A program made the position numbers and the translations under genes. A DNA stretch of 7,013 nt from Planctomycetota bacterium (GTDB taxonomy: Bacteria; Planctomycetota; Planctomycetia; Pirellulales; Lacipirellulaceae): positions 1 to 7,013 of the forward strand of contig JAJRUA010000307.1 in assembly GCA_024278035.1 (NCBI GenBank), in the 5' to 3' direction. Of this stretch, positions 1 through 6,152 are shown one piece after another. Each line of letters opens with the position of its first letter. Positions within the stretch are counted from its first letter, which is position 1. Below the pieces are notes generated by a model that ran no database searches, was not told the origin of the DNA, and saw only the letters and a list, made by a program, of their open reading frames with translations.

Positions 1-404
1 AGTGCGTTGTCGATCAGCGCCTTCACGGCAACAAAAAGCTGCTGGCGGTCGCCTACGATTTCAACCGCTGAGGCCGGGCAATGAACGGTTAGACGGATAC
101 TTCGGCGGACGCATTCTTCGGCCAGATCTTCGGCAACGGTTTCAAGCACCTGACGTAAATCGAATGCCTCGACCTTCAACTTCGGCGGACGAGCAAAAAG
201 CATCAAGTCGGAGATCATCTCATGCGCACGCATCGCCTGCTGCCGAATCGCTTCCAGCGCGCGACGCCGCTCGGGCAGCTCCTCGTCGCGCAGCAAAGTC
301 TGGGCACGCGCAGCGATATTCGCAAGAGGATTATTGATCTCGTGGCTCGCACCATAGGCGAGCTCTTTCATCGCGTCCAGCTTCTGCTGACGGAGCGTTT
401 CCAT
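1..404 (-). CDS. Sensor-less histidine kinase, N-terminal part (3' end beyond window)
   Basis: Reading the minus strand from ATG at 404 gives 134 uninterrupted codons that run off the left edge. The protein is a histidine kinase: a HisKA dimerisation/phospho-acceptor domain begins within about the first 10 residues, with H-box ASHEINNPLAN (phospho-acceptor His21). A second helix holds AHEMISDLMLFARPPK (about 68-83). The catalytic ATPase domain then starts, and the visible part ends in the N-box ALIDNA (about 129-134). An in-frame TAG at 420-422 stops upstream extension, so no PAS, GAF, HAMP or membrane segment can precede HisKA: it is a soluble kinase core. The ATG is the only usable start between the stop and the H-box; a G-rich stretch (GGGG about 7 nt upstream) is a weak ribosome site. 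It lies 106 bases downstream of a response regulator on the same strand and is presumably its partner, autophosphorylating and passing phosphate to that receiver. The family call is firm; the cognate pairing and the absence of later C-terminal domains are inference or unseen. Confidence 0.9.
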   Translation of the reverse strand, partial: METLRQQKLDAMKELAYGASHEINNPLANIAARAQTLLRDEELPERRRALEAIRQQAMRAHEMISDLMLFARPPKLKVEAFDLRQVLETVAEDLAEECVRRSIRLTVHCPASAVEIVGDRQQLFVAVKALIDNA

Positions 405-510
405 ACCTCGTCCCCACCCCTATGAGCAGACGTCAGCGCTGCCGCCCACGCCACCGCGAATAGCAAAGACGGCCCCTCTCAAAACAAAGCAAAAAACTCG
501 TAAAAGCTTC

Positions 511-1092
511 TTACTTCGCAGGGAGCGATTCGAGATCCAGCAGCCGATAAATCCGACCAGACAAATCCTCAACATCAAACGGCTTCTTCATAAAGTCGTT
601 TGCGCCGGCGTCATACAGCTCCTGAATTTTTTCCTGCTCAACCATACCTGAGATACAAATAATCCGAATATCGTCCATCGTCTTCTGGCTACGGACAAGC
701 TGGCAAACTTCTTTGCCATTGATATCCGGAAGCATGACGTCAAGCACAACCACGTCAGGACGAAATTCCTTGATCTGCATACCGGCTTGAAAGCCATTGT
801 TGACGCTATGAACCTCGAACCGGCCATCTCGTTCCAACGAATCGCAGATCAATTCTACCAAATCTTCGTCATCGTCGACGACCAAGATCTTGCGCCGACC
901 ACTATCAAGCGCATCCGTCGGAATCCCGTTGTCTCGCATGAACGTAAAAAGCTGCTCACGCGGAATACGACGGAACCGACTACCAGGAACACGAAATCCC
1001 TTGAGCTGACCGGAGTCAAAACATCGGATAATCGTCTGCTGGCTCACTTTGCAGATCTTGGCTGCTTCGCCTGTTGTAAATACGGTTTTCAT
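511..1092 (-). CDS. Response regulator with N-terminal excisionase/MerR-like HTH and C-terminal receiver domain
   Basis: 193 residues from ATG 1092. Residues 1-50 form a MerR/excisionase-type helix-turn-helix (HTH_17 class): TTGEAAKICKVSQQTIIRCF, then a wing-like GFRVPGSRFRRIP that should touch DNA. A short linker leads to a CheY-like receiver (about 68-190) with acidic pocket DDD (73-75), phospho-acceptor Asp118 in VVVLDVMLPD, Ser148 in ICISG and conserved Lys170 in MKKPF, so it looks fully phosphorylatable. DNA binding before receiver is the reverse of OmpR/NarL-type regulators; I recall this arrangement as common in planctomycetes. It likely binds DNA as a dimer under control of the downstream kinase (1-404). 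ATG 1092 is preferred because GAGG (1104-1101) sits 8 nt upstream and the protein then begins MKTVFTTGEAA as I recall for relatives; a GTG at 1101 with AGGAG 4 nt upstream would add three residues. Targets are unknown. Confidence 0.93.
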   Translation of the reverse strand: MKTVFTTGEAAKICKVSQQTIIRCFDSGQLKGFRVPGSRFRRIPREQLFTFMRDNGIPTDALDSGRRKILVVDDDEDLVELICDSLERDGRFEVHSVNNGFQAGMQIKEFRPDVVVLDVMLPDINGKEVCQLVRSQKTMDDIRIICISGMVEQEKIQELYDAGANDFMKKPFDVEDLSGRIYRLLDLESLPAK

Positions 1093-1370
1093 GGGAACCA
1101 CCTCTCTCCTTAGCCGATGGTTTGTCTAACAAGACATGCCGGGGATTCGGACACGCATGTCGACGTTCGGCAAGTTGTTTCAGCCACCTTGGCTGGTTAC
1201 CTTGCTCGGTCTGAGAAAATGTTTCCAAGCAACGAAACCCAAAAAACGTTTGGGCCCTAAACCACCTGGATACGTTGACTCCTAAATCTTGCGTTGCCAA
1301 CTCAAACGAGCAGGGTTCTTAGCACGAAGGTATTCTTCCATGCCTGCCGATTTTCCCTGAATTGACAACT
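1093..1370 (-). promoter_or_regulatory. Predicted 5' leader of the response regulator mRNA with three stem-loops
   Basis: If the promoter at 1377-1404 is used, transcription starts near 1370 and leaves about 278 untranslated nucleotides before ATG 1092. Three inverted repeats are readable: 1238-1254 (CCCAAA/TTTGGG, loop 5), 1181-1195 (CAGCCA/TGGCTG, loop 3) and 1133-1161 (GACATGC/GCATGTC, loop 15). No known riboswitch consensus is recognised, no arm pairs with the ribosome site, and none is followed by a clean U-run. The stretch codes for nothing convincing. Whether the leader regulates anything is inference. Confidence 0.4.
1098..1110 (-). promoter_or_regulatory. Purine-rich ribosome binding site of the response regulator
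   Basis: On the minus strand the bases before the regulator read AGGAGAGAGGTGG. GAGG at 1104-1101 is 8 nt from ATG 1092, while AGGAG at 1110-1106 is only 4 nt from the alternative GTG at 1101 and 13 nt from the ATG. Spacing favours the ATG. Confidence 0.6.
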
Positions 1371-1376
1371 CTGGGA

Positions 1377-1404
1377 ATTATAGCGGGCTTCGCCAAGTCG
1401 TCAA
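1377..1404 (-). promoter_or_regulatory. Sigma-70-type promoter for the response regulator/kinase unit
   Basis: Minus strand: -35 TTGACG (1404-1399), 16-base spacer, -10 TATAAT (1382-1377), i.e. 11 of 12 consensus bases. Predicted start is near 1370. It lies in the gap after mnmG, so the regulator and kinase need not depend on read-through from mnmG. The -35 box is also one arm of the inverted repeat at 1399-1421. Confidence 0.65.
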
Positions 1405-1421
1405 TATCGATCGATTTGACG
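1399..1421. repeat. Inverted repeat overlapping the -35 box, candidate operator
   Basis: Perfect 6-base arms CGTCAA (1399-1404) and TTGACG (1416-1421) flank an AT-rich 11-base centre containing ATCGATCGAT. The left arm is the -35 box of the minus-strand promoter. A third TTGAC occurs at 1362-1366, just past the predicted start. Arm length and spacing suit a dimeric regulator; autoregulation by the product of 511-1092 is an inference. Confidence 0.4.
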
Positions 1422-1559
1422 TAAGTGCAATTAGAAACTAGCTTTAGGGCGATTCGTAAACTCAGCCCCTTCTTTTTTCGCCAGCATCGCCAAAAATCCA
1501 CACGAAGTTGTTCCCAGAGCACCCCAAAGCCCAGAGATTGCAGCCCCTGCGGTTAAAAG
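1422..1559. other. Non-coding remainder of the mnmG / response regulator gap
   Basis: Together with the leader, promoter and inverted repeat above, this completes the 467-base gap between mnmG and the regulator. Reading frames here are short, lack a ribosome site and resemble nothing known. A small GCAG-GGG-CTGC hairpin lies just after the mnmG stop but has no T-run, so I do not call a terminator for mnmG. Confidence 0.6.
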
Positions 1560-3404
1560 TTACTCCCCTCGACTTTTAGGTTTCCCTTCCAGGTGGACCA
1601 TCAACAGAGCAATATCCGCTGGCGTAATCCCGCTGATCCGGCTTGCCTGAGAGAGATTCTCCGGACGAATCTGCTTAAACTTCTCGCGTGCTTCTGCCCG
1701 AAGTTGCGGCAGGCGGGCATAATCAAAACTTGTGGGTATCCGCTTTTCGGCCAATCGATGCTGACGATCAACCTCCACACTTTGGCGAGCAACGTAGCCT
1801 GCGTACTTCAGGTCAAAAAGAACTTGCTGGCTGACCTGGGGGTCGACAGCCCCTAACTCGGGCAACTGTTCGACCATATGCTCCCATTGAATTTCCGGGC
1901 GCCTCAGATATTTCGAGAGCAGCGTCCCCTCACGGCGAACCGACTCCAGCAGCTTGGTCACCCGCTCGATTTCGGCCTGTTTGACCTGCAAGCGTTCGAG
2001 TCGATCGATATCGACTAGCCCAAGCTTGTGACCCAAGGCGGTCAATCGTCGATCCGCATTGTCTTGCCGCAGCAACAAGCGGTACTCCGCCCGGCTCGTA
2101 AACATCCGGTACGGCTCATCCACGCCGCACGTCACCAAGTCGTCAACCAAAACCCCCATGTAAGCCCGATCGCGTTCCAGCACCAACGGCTCTCTGCCTT
2201 TCAAAGCAAGTGCCGCATTGGCTCCCGCCAACAGCCCCTGAGCACCCGCCTCTTCATAGCCAGTCGTCCCATTGATCTGTCCCGCAAGATAAAGCCCTTC
2301 AACCTTTTTCGATTCTAAGCTGACCTGTAGCTGGTCGGGCGGCGCATAGTCGTACTCGACCGCATACCCGTACCGCATGATTTCAGCCTGTTCGAGCCCC
2401 GGAATCAACCGAAACATCGCATCCTGCACATCACGCGGCAAGCTGGTCGACACCCCGTTCACATAAACTTCCAGCGTGTCATGCCCCTCGGGCTCTAGAA
2501 AAATCTGATGCTGCGATTTTTCAGCAAACCTCACCACCTTATCCTCGATCGAAGGACAGTACCGCGGCCCGCTCGTTTCAATCTGCCCACTGTACATCGG
2601 CGCTCGAGCCAGGTTCTGATGAATCAACGCATGAACCGCTTCATTCGTGTAAGTAATATGACAAGGCACTTGCTCTACTTGCAGACGATCGTTGAGAAAC
2701 GAAAACGGCTGAGGATCTTCATCCCCCGGTTGCAGCTCGACCTTGCTGTAATCGATCGTCCGCCCGTTGAGCCGCGGCGGGGTGCCAGTCTTAAATCGTT
2801 TGAGCTGAATACCCAGCCGCGTTAGCGCCCCGCTAATTCCCTTCGTCGTCCCTTCTCCGGCCCGTCCCCCTGCGGTCTTGGTTTCGCCGGTATGCATCAA
2901 TGCTTGCAAAAATGTCCCGGTCGTAAGAACCACAGCCCCCGCCTTATACTCAGCCCCTCCTCGTACTTTGACTCCAACAATCCGGCTTTCCGATTTCCCC
3001 TCTCCCCTTTCAACCACCAGCTCTTCCACCACTTCCTGACGCAAGAGCAACCCTTCCTGCTCCTCAACCATCCGCTTCACTTCTGCCTGATACCGCCTTT
3101 TGTCCGCCTGTGCCCGCGGACTATGCATCGCCGGCCCCTTGCGCCGATTAAGCATGCGGAACTGAATCCCGGTCGCATCAATCGCCCGCCCCATGGCCCC
3201 GCCCAGCGCATCAATCTCTCGCACAATCTGCCCCTTACCCACTCCGCCAATCGCCGGATTACAGCTCATCTGCCCAACCGTATCGCAATTAGTCGTTAGC
3301 AGTGCTGTCTTAGCCCCCATCCGCGCAGCCGCCAGCGCCGCTTCGGTCCCTGCGTGCCCAGCTCCGATTACCACCACGTCATATTCATAGATCGAACTCG
3401 TCAT
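1560..3404 (-). CDS. mnmG: tRNA uridine-5-carboxymethylaminomethyl modification enzyme MnmG (GidA)
   Basis: 614 residues from ATG 3404, close to the usual 620-630. With MnmE, MnmG uses FAD, NADH and methylene-tetrahydrofolate to add a (carboxymethyl)aminomethyl group to C5 of wobble uridine 34 in certain tRNAs, which supports accurate decoding; it acts in the cytoplasm. Visible: N-terminal FAD-binding Rossmann motif [14 protein letters not shown] (10-23); signature [18 protein letters not shown] with catalytic-type Cys48; [12 protein letters not shown] with Cys283; second signature [16 protein letters not shown] (375-390); [16 protein letters not shown] (436-451); C-terminal tRNA/MnmE-binding helices with KYAGYV (533-538) and [16 protein letters not shown] (586-601). 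The GTG at 3455 would add 17 residues of G-rich translation before the family's normal beginning, so ATG 3404 is chosen. No Shine-Dalgarno sequence precedes it. rsmG, often next to mnmG elsewhere, is not adjacent. Confidence 0.98.
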   Translation of the reverse strand: MTSSIYEYDVVVIGAGHAGTEAALAAARMGAKTALLTTNCDTVGQMSCNPAIGGVGKGQIVREIDALGGAMGRAIDATGIQFRMLNRRKGPAMHSPRAQADKRRYQAEVKRMVEEQEGLLLRQEVVEELVVERGEGKSESRIVGVKVRGGAEYKAGAVVLTTGTFLQALMHTGETKTAGGRAGEGTTKGISGALTRLGIQLKRFKTGTPPRLNGRTIDYSKVELQPGDEDPQPFSFLNDRLQVEQVPCHITYTNEAVHALIHQNLARAPMYSGQIETSGPRYCPSIEDKVVRFAEKSQHQIFLEPEGHDTLEVYVNGVSTSLPRDVQDAMFRLIPGLEQAEIMRYGYAVEYDYAPPDQLQVSLESKKVEGLYLAGQINGTTGYEEAGAQGLLAGANAALALKGREPLVLERDRAYMGVLVDDLVTCGVDEPYRMFTSRAEYRLLLRQDNADRRLTALGHKLGLVDIDRLERLQVKQAEIERVTKLLESVRREGTLLSKYLRRPEIQWEHMVEQLPELGAVDPQVSQQVLFDLKYAGYVARQSVEVDRQHRLAEKRIPTSFDYARLPQLRAEAREKFKQIRPENLSQASRISGITPADIALLMVHLEGKPKSRGE

Positions 3405-3422
3405 ACCAACTAGGATATACGA

Positions 3423-3464
3423 CCCCACCCCCCAAACAACCACCCAATCTCTCACTCAACCCCC
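3423..3464 (-). promoter_or_regulatory. G-rich tract with four G-runs just upstream of mnmG
   Basis: On the mnmG coding strand there are G-runs of 5 (3464-3460), 3 (3445-3443), 6 (3433-3428) and 4 (3426-3423), with loops of 14, 9 and 1 bases. This fits a loose G-quadruplex pattern ending 18 bases before the mnmG start. Folding and function are unproven. Confidence 0.35.
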
Positions 3465-3469
3465 GAGTG
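3453..3469. repeat. Small hairpin (CACTC/GAGTG) between mnmG and the lipase-like gene
   Basis: CACTC (3453-3457), loop AACCCCC, GAGTG (3465-3469). The surrounding bases, up to about 3480, recall C-rich hairpin elements scattered in Pirellulaceae intergenic regions. That resemblance is from memory; there is no second copy in this window. Confidence 0.25.
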
Positions 3470-3611
3470 TTAGCGTAGGCGGCAGCATCAAGTTCCTTTT
3501 TTCTTGCGACCGGGGCACTTCTGATCAGAAAGCAACGCTTATTTCCTTGCTTGCTTGAAGCTCTGCCGAACCCTTCACGCCCCCAAGCCGTAAGACAGTG
3601 GCCATAAGACA

Positions 3612-3640
3612 TTGGGCTTGCTCGCCTAAAGCAGTACAAT
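3612..3640 (+). promoter_or_regulatory. Possible promoter of the lipase-like gene
   Basis: TTGGGC (3612-3617), 17-base spacer, TACAAT (3635-3640). The -10 has 5 of 6 consensus bases and the -35 keeps TTG. It would give a leader of about 48 bases. Spacing is ideal, but the -35 is weak. Confidence 0.4.
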
Positions 3641-3683
3641 CGAAGGCATTACCCAGAACACGTACGCTTACGTCACAAGAAGT

Positions 3684-3687
3684 AGGA
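3684..3687 (+). promoter_or_regulatory. Ribosome binding site of the lipase-like gene
   Basis: AGGA seven bases before ATG 3695, supporting this start, which also begins directly with a signal peptide. Confidence 0.6.
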
Positions 3688-3694
3688 AATAACT

Positions 3695-4702
3695 ATGAAA
3701 CGTTCTTCGCAAAGTTGGTTGGCTATCGTCATTCTCGAAAGCCTCTTTCTCCTTGCGATCTCCTACTCAGCCGCACGCGCAGAAGGCGGTCTATTAGGAA
3801 TCGGCACCCGTACGCTCGGCGGACGTTTCACTTGGTCCGACGAAGCCGTCTACCAAGGCTGGCGCGTGCAGAAGAGCGCCATCATCGGACACTACCGGCT
3901 CATCGACCCCGACGATTGCCGCTATGCCTTTGGCACCTTTGAGCACTGCCTCGAAGAACTCGAAAAAGTCAAAGTCGACAAAAAACTACCGCCGCTCCCC
4001 AAAGACGTTGTCATTGTCGTTCACGGTCTAGGGGCTAGTCGGCAGTGGATGGATTCTCTCTCGGAGTATCTGGAAAAGGAGGGCGGTCTGACGGTTGTCA
4101 ACGTCGGTTACCCCTCGACCATGAACGACATCGGCACCCATGCCGCTTCGCTCGTCAGCGTCATCAAACATCTCGATGGCGTCGAGCGCGTAAGCTTTGT
4201 CGCCCACAGCATGGGCAACATTGTAATTCGCCATTGCCTAAACGATCTGGCCTCGTTGCCCGCCTCCGAGCAACCCGAGATCACCTACCATCGTTTTGTC
4301 ATGATCGCCCCGCCAAATCACGGAGCCTCGGTCGCCGATAAATTTGCCGACAGCAAAATCGCACAAACTCTAGGAGGCGAAGCCGTTCTCCAACTCGCGA
4401 CCGGAAAAGGCTGGGCGTCTTTGGAACAACGCCTAGCCACTCCCAGCTTCGAATTCGGAATCATCGTCGGCGGCACTGGCGACGACGACGGCTACCTCGA
4501 CGCCATCCCCGGCGACGACGACATGCTCCTCTCGGTCAACACCTCGAAGTTAGCCGGCGCTACCGACTTTGCCCAAGTCAAAGGCATCCACCAAACCCTG
4601 CCCAAGAACGAGCAAGTCCAAGAGTACACGCTCCGGTTCCTACAAAAGGGCTACCTAGTTTCGCCCCGAGCCAAACGCCCAATTATCGCCGCGAACCCGT
4701 AG
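3695..4702 (+). CDS. Secreted alpha/beta hydrolase, lipase/esterase-like
   Basis: 335 residues. A signal peptide is clear: MKRSSQ, hydrophobic core about 8-22, and an ARA|E cleavage site after residue 29, so the mature enzyme is exported to periplasm or outside. The fold is alpha/beta hydrolase: strand plus oxyanion motif VVIVVHGLG (105-113), nucleophile elbow VAHSMGN with Ser172 (Ala replaces the first Gly of GxSxG), APPNHGAS (205-212) typical of triacylglycerol lipase/PGAP1-like enzymes, acid region IPGDDDMLLSV (271-281, Asp275/276 best candidates) and catalytic His299 in KGIHQTL. All triad positions are thus present in order. The stretch TGDDDGYLDAIPGDDD (261-276) is strongly acidic and might bind calcium. 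A lipid or ester substrate is inferred from family resemblance; the precise substrate is unknown. It diverges from mnmG and its 3' end overlaps the opposing hydrolase gene by 20 bases. Confidence 0.9.
   Translation: MKRSSQSWLAIVILESLFLLAISYSAARAEGGLLGIGTRTLGGRFTWSDEAVYQGWRVQKSAIIGHYRLIDPDDCRYAFGTFEHCLEELEKVKVDKKLPPLPKDVVIVVHGLGASRQWMDSLSEYLEKEGGLTVVNVGYPSTMNDIGTHAASLVSVIKHLDGVERVSFVAHSMGNIVIRHCLNDLASLPASEQPEITYHRFVMIAPPNHGASVADKFADSKIAQTLGGEAVLQLATGKGWASLEQRLATPSFEFGIIVGGTGDDDGYLDAIPGDDDMLLSVNTSKLAGATDFAQVKGIHQTLPKNEQVQEYTLRFLQKGYLVSPRAKRPIIAANP
4683..4702. other. Tail-to-tail overlap of two hydrolase genes
   Basis: The plus-strand gene stops with TAG at 4700-4702 and the minus-strand gene with TAA at 4685-4683, so the last 20 bases are coding on both strands. 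There is no room for a terminator between them. A weak GGGC/GCCC stem followed by TTTT lies within the plus gene (4666-4644, minus reading) and might end the minus transcript. Confidence 0.85.
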
Positions 4703-5837
4703 CCTTAGAATCGGCCAAACAAGGCGTTTTCTCTTCGGTTTTCTCACTGAGGGAATCAGCCGACTTGGGTTCACTCGACTCTGCAACTTGGCACGGATCG
4801 CAGCTCAGGAACGACAAACAGCACAACGCACGAACAAACTTCGTACTCTTGAGGTGCGGCTTCAGATAGTGCGATCGTTTTACGTCTTCGGTCATCGTCT
4901 TCTGACAGAGTTTTGCGCGATACGGACCCAGCTTTCGGGCATTCACGCCGATACTGCCAATCGCCGGACAGCCACGTAGCGAGACCTTGGGCCATTTCTT
5001 CAGTGTTTTGTCTCGAATGTTACGAGTCACAAAAATCTTTTCACTTGCAACAAACGCTTGCCCAAAACGATGGCCCGGATAGAGCATGTCGCTATCAAAC
5101 GCACCCGAGATGATCCCTCTGCGAAGATTCGCCCGTTCGACCGGAGCCCCTCCCGGCAAAGTCAAACCGCGCAGGCAGCCTCCGCCCAGCCAATGCAAAG
5201 CCGCCGCCGAGGAAATCGCTCCATAGCTATGACCAGCAAGCATGACGCGCTGCGAAAGACTCATTCGGTGGACCAACTTCGCTAAGTAGTAGCCCTGGTA
5301 CTCGGCATAAACATATTTGAGCCGAAGGTTCTTCTGAACCATCTCGCGGACCCTCAATCCTTCGGTCTTATAAACACGCTGGGACGGCCACGACCAAAAA
5401 ACCAGCCGCTTCTTTCCCGGGCAACAACGCAGCTTCTTGGAAATCGCCCAACACTGCTTCATGGCATGCTTATGTTTCAAGGTATTCCCATGCAAGTAAA
5501 ACATGGTCGGCATCGAAGCCTCTTCAGCGATAAACGAGTCCATGCTCTCGTTCACAAAACGGCAAGAACAGGGATCCCATCGTTGAACTTTGATGCAGTC
5601 GAACCCGCGATCAAAGTTGCTGCACTTCGGAGCGCAGCGAGTATACATCAGCCAAATCTCGGGCGCCTCGTAGCAGCAACTTCCGTTGCAGGCATTGAGG
5701 TTACATTCGTCGCACTCATCGCAGGTGCGATACTGAGCCGAAACCATTGCCGTAAAAGCAACCACGATCAATAAACCGGCGATCGCTAACCGCAAGAGGC
5801 GAAAAAACAAAGCATCGCGAGACAGAGTGCTGTTCAT
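4683..5837 (-). CDS. Secreted cysteine-rich alpha/beta hydrolase, uncharacterised family
   Basis: 384 residues from ATG 5837 (AGGA about 9 nt upstream). A signal peptide is seen: charged MNSTLSRD, hydrophobic core about 10-30, likely cleavage VSA|Q after 34. The mature protein opens with a block of 11 Cys in residues 39-92 (spacing like CDECDECNLNAC) and has 22 Cys in all, suggesting several disulfides outside the cytoplasm. A hydrolase core follows: oxyanion-type FYLHGNT (113-119), RLVFWSWPS (144-152), nucleophile elbow MLAGHSYGAIS with Ser204, a candidate acid Asp276 in TRNIRDKTLKKW, and candidate His323 in RSHYLKP. This layout recalls the DUF900-type esterase group, at low confidence. The tail after about 350 is Ser/Glu/Lys-rich and looks disordered. 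Function and substrate are unknown. It converges with the lipase-like gene and follows an AraC regulator on the same strand. Confidence 0.85.
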   Translation of the reverse strand: MNSTLSRDALFFRLLRLAIAGLLIVVAFTAMVSAQYRTCDECDECNLNACNGSCCYEAPEIWLMYTRCAPKCSNFDRGFDCIKVQRWDPCSCRFVNESMDSFIAEEASMPTMFYLHGNTLKHKHAMKQCWAISKKLRCCPGKKRLVFWSWPSQRVYKTEGLRVREMVQKNLRLKYVYAEYQGYYLAKLVHRMSLSQRVMLAGHSYGAISSAAALHWLGGGCLRGLTLPGGAPVERANLRRGIISGAFDSDMLYPGHRFGQAFVASEKIFVTRNIRDKTLKKWPKVSLRGCPAIGSIGVNARKLGPYRAKLCQKTMTEDVKRSHYLKPHLKSTKFVRALCCLSFLSCDPCQVAESSEPKSADSLSEKTEEKTPCLADSKATGSRR

Positions 5838-6152
5838 GGCATCCGTTCCTATGCCTGGAGGAGGGGGGAAGCTTCAGGCGTACAGGGGGGAGGTTGGGGA
5901 GGGTTCTTTGAGGCCGAACACACACTTTCCGTTTTGTGTCTGGATCGCGCCTTAAGGTAAGGGTAGGACACGTTGCGAATTCACGACGTCACAAAGTCCG
6001 AAAAGATGCAGAAAACCCACCTTGCCCGTCGCGTCAGCCGGTACGATCGGTAGGAAGTGAAAAAATTCAAAAAATGCGTTCAGAGATACGGTTAGTGCCG
6101 ACGGGTTGGTTTTTGCCGACACCGTGATCTCCACCTCATCCACAGAGTTCGA
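5838..6152. other. Non-coding gap between the AraC gene and the cysteine-rich hydrolase
   Basis: 315 bases with only short, unconvincing reading frames on either strand. It should hold the hydrolase promoter, but I find no good -35/-10 pair on the minus strand. T-rich runs occur on the minus strand near 6060-6077 with no preceding stem, so no terminator is called for the AraC gene. Two copies of TGCCGAC lie at 6096-6102 and 6114-6120, besides the purine tract noted separately. Confidence 0.6.
5856..5903. promoter_or_regulatory. Polypurine/polypyrimidine tract upstream of the cysteine-rich hydrolase
   Basis: The plus strand has G-runs at 5863-5868 (6), 5885-5890 (6), 5896-5899 (4) and 5901-5903 (3), so the transcript strand is C-rich 20-65 bases before ATG 5837. 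GCCTG (5853-5857) and CAGGC (5875-5879) bracket the first run as a possible hairpin. It could affect transcription or translation; this is not shown. Confidence 0.35.

Noticed and set aside
2..425. Plus-strand open frames at the left edge
   Set aside because: They are antisense to the histidine kinase, whose minus-strand frame carries clear H-box and N-box motifs.
1133..1161. tRNA-like T-loop sequence (TCCGAATCCCC) on the minus strand
   Set aside because: The flanking bases do not form a T stem or acceptor stem, and no anticodon arm is present; it is the loop of a simple hairpin.
1473..1496. Terminator-like T-run and A-run flanking CGCC copies
   Set aside because: The inner CGCC copies are direct, not inverted, so only T and A runs would pair; not a credible terminator stem.
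1319..1522. 67-codon minus-strand frame downstream of mnmG
   Set aside because: No ribosome site, biased composition, no recognisable motif, and it covers the likely promoter and palindrome of the regulator.
3405..3455. 17-codon N-terminal extension of mnmG from GTG 3455
   Set aside because: The extension translates the G-rich tract and precedes the normal family beginning at the FAD-binding strand.
3670..5994. Shared 9-mer ACGTCACAA upstream of both hydrolase genes (3670-3678 and 5986-5994)
   Set aside because: Opposite orientation relative to the genes, very different distances to their starts, and one such match between two 300-base gaps is expected by chance.
5952..6143. 63-codon minus-strand frame after the AraC gene (and a similar one on the plus strand at 5936-6127)
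   Set aside because: GTG starts without clear ribosome sites, no motif, and equally open on both strands, as expected by chance.
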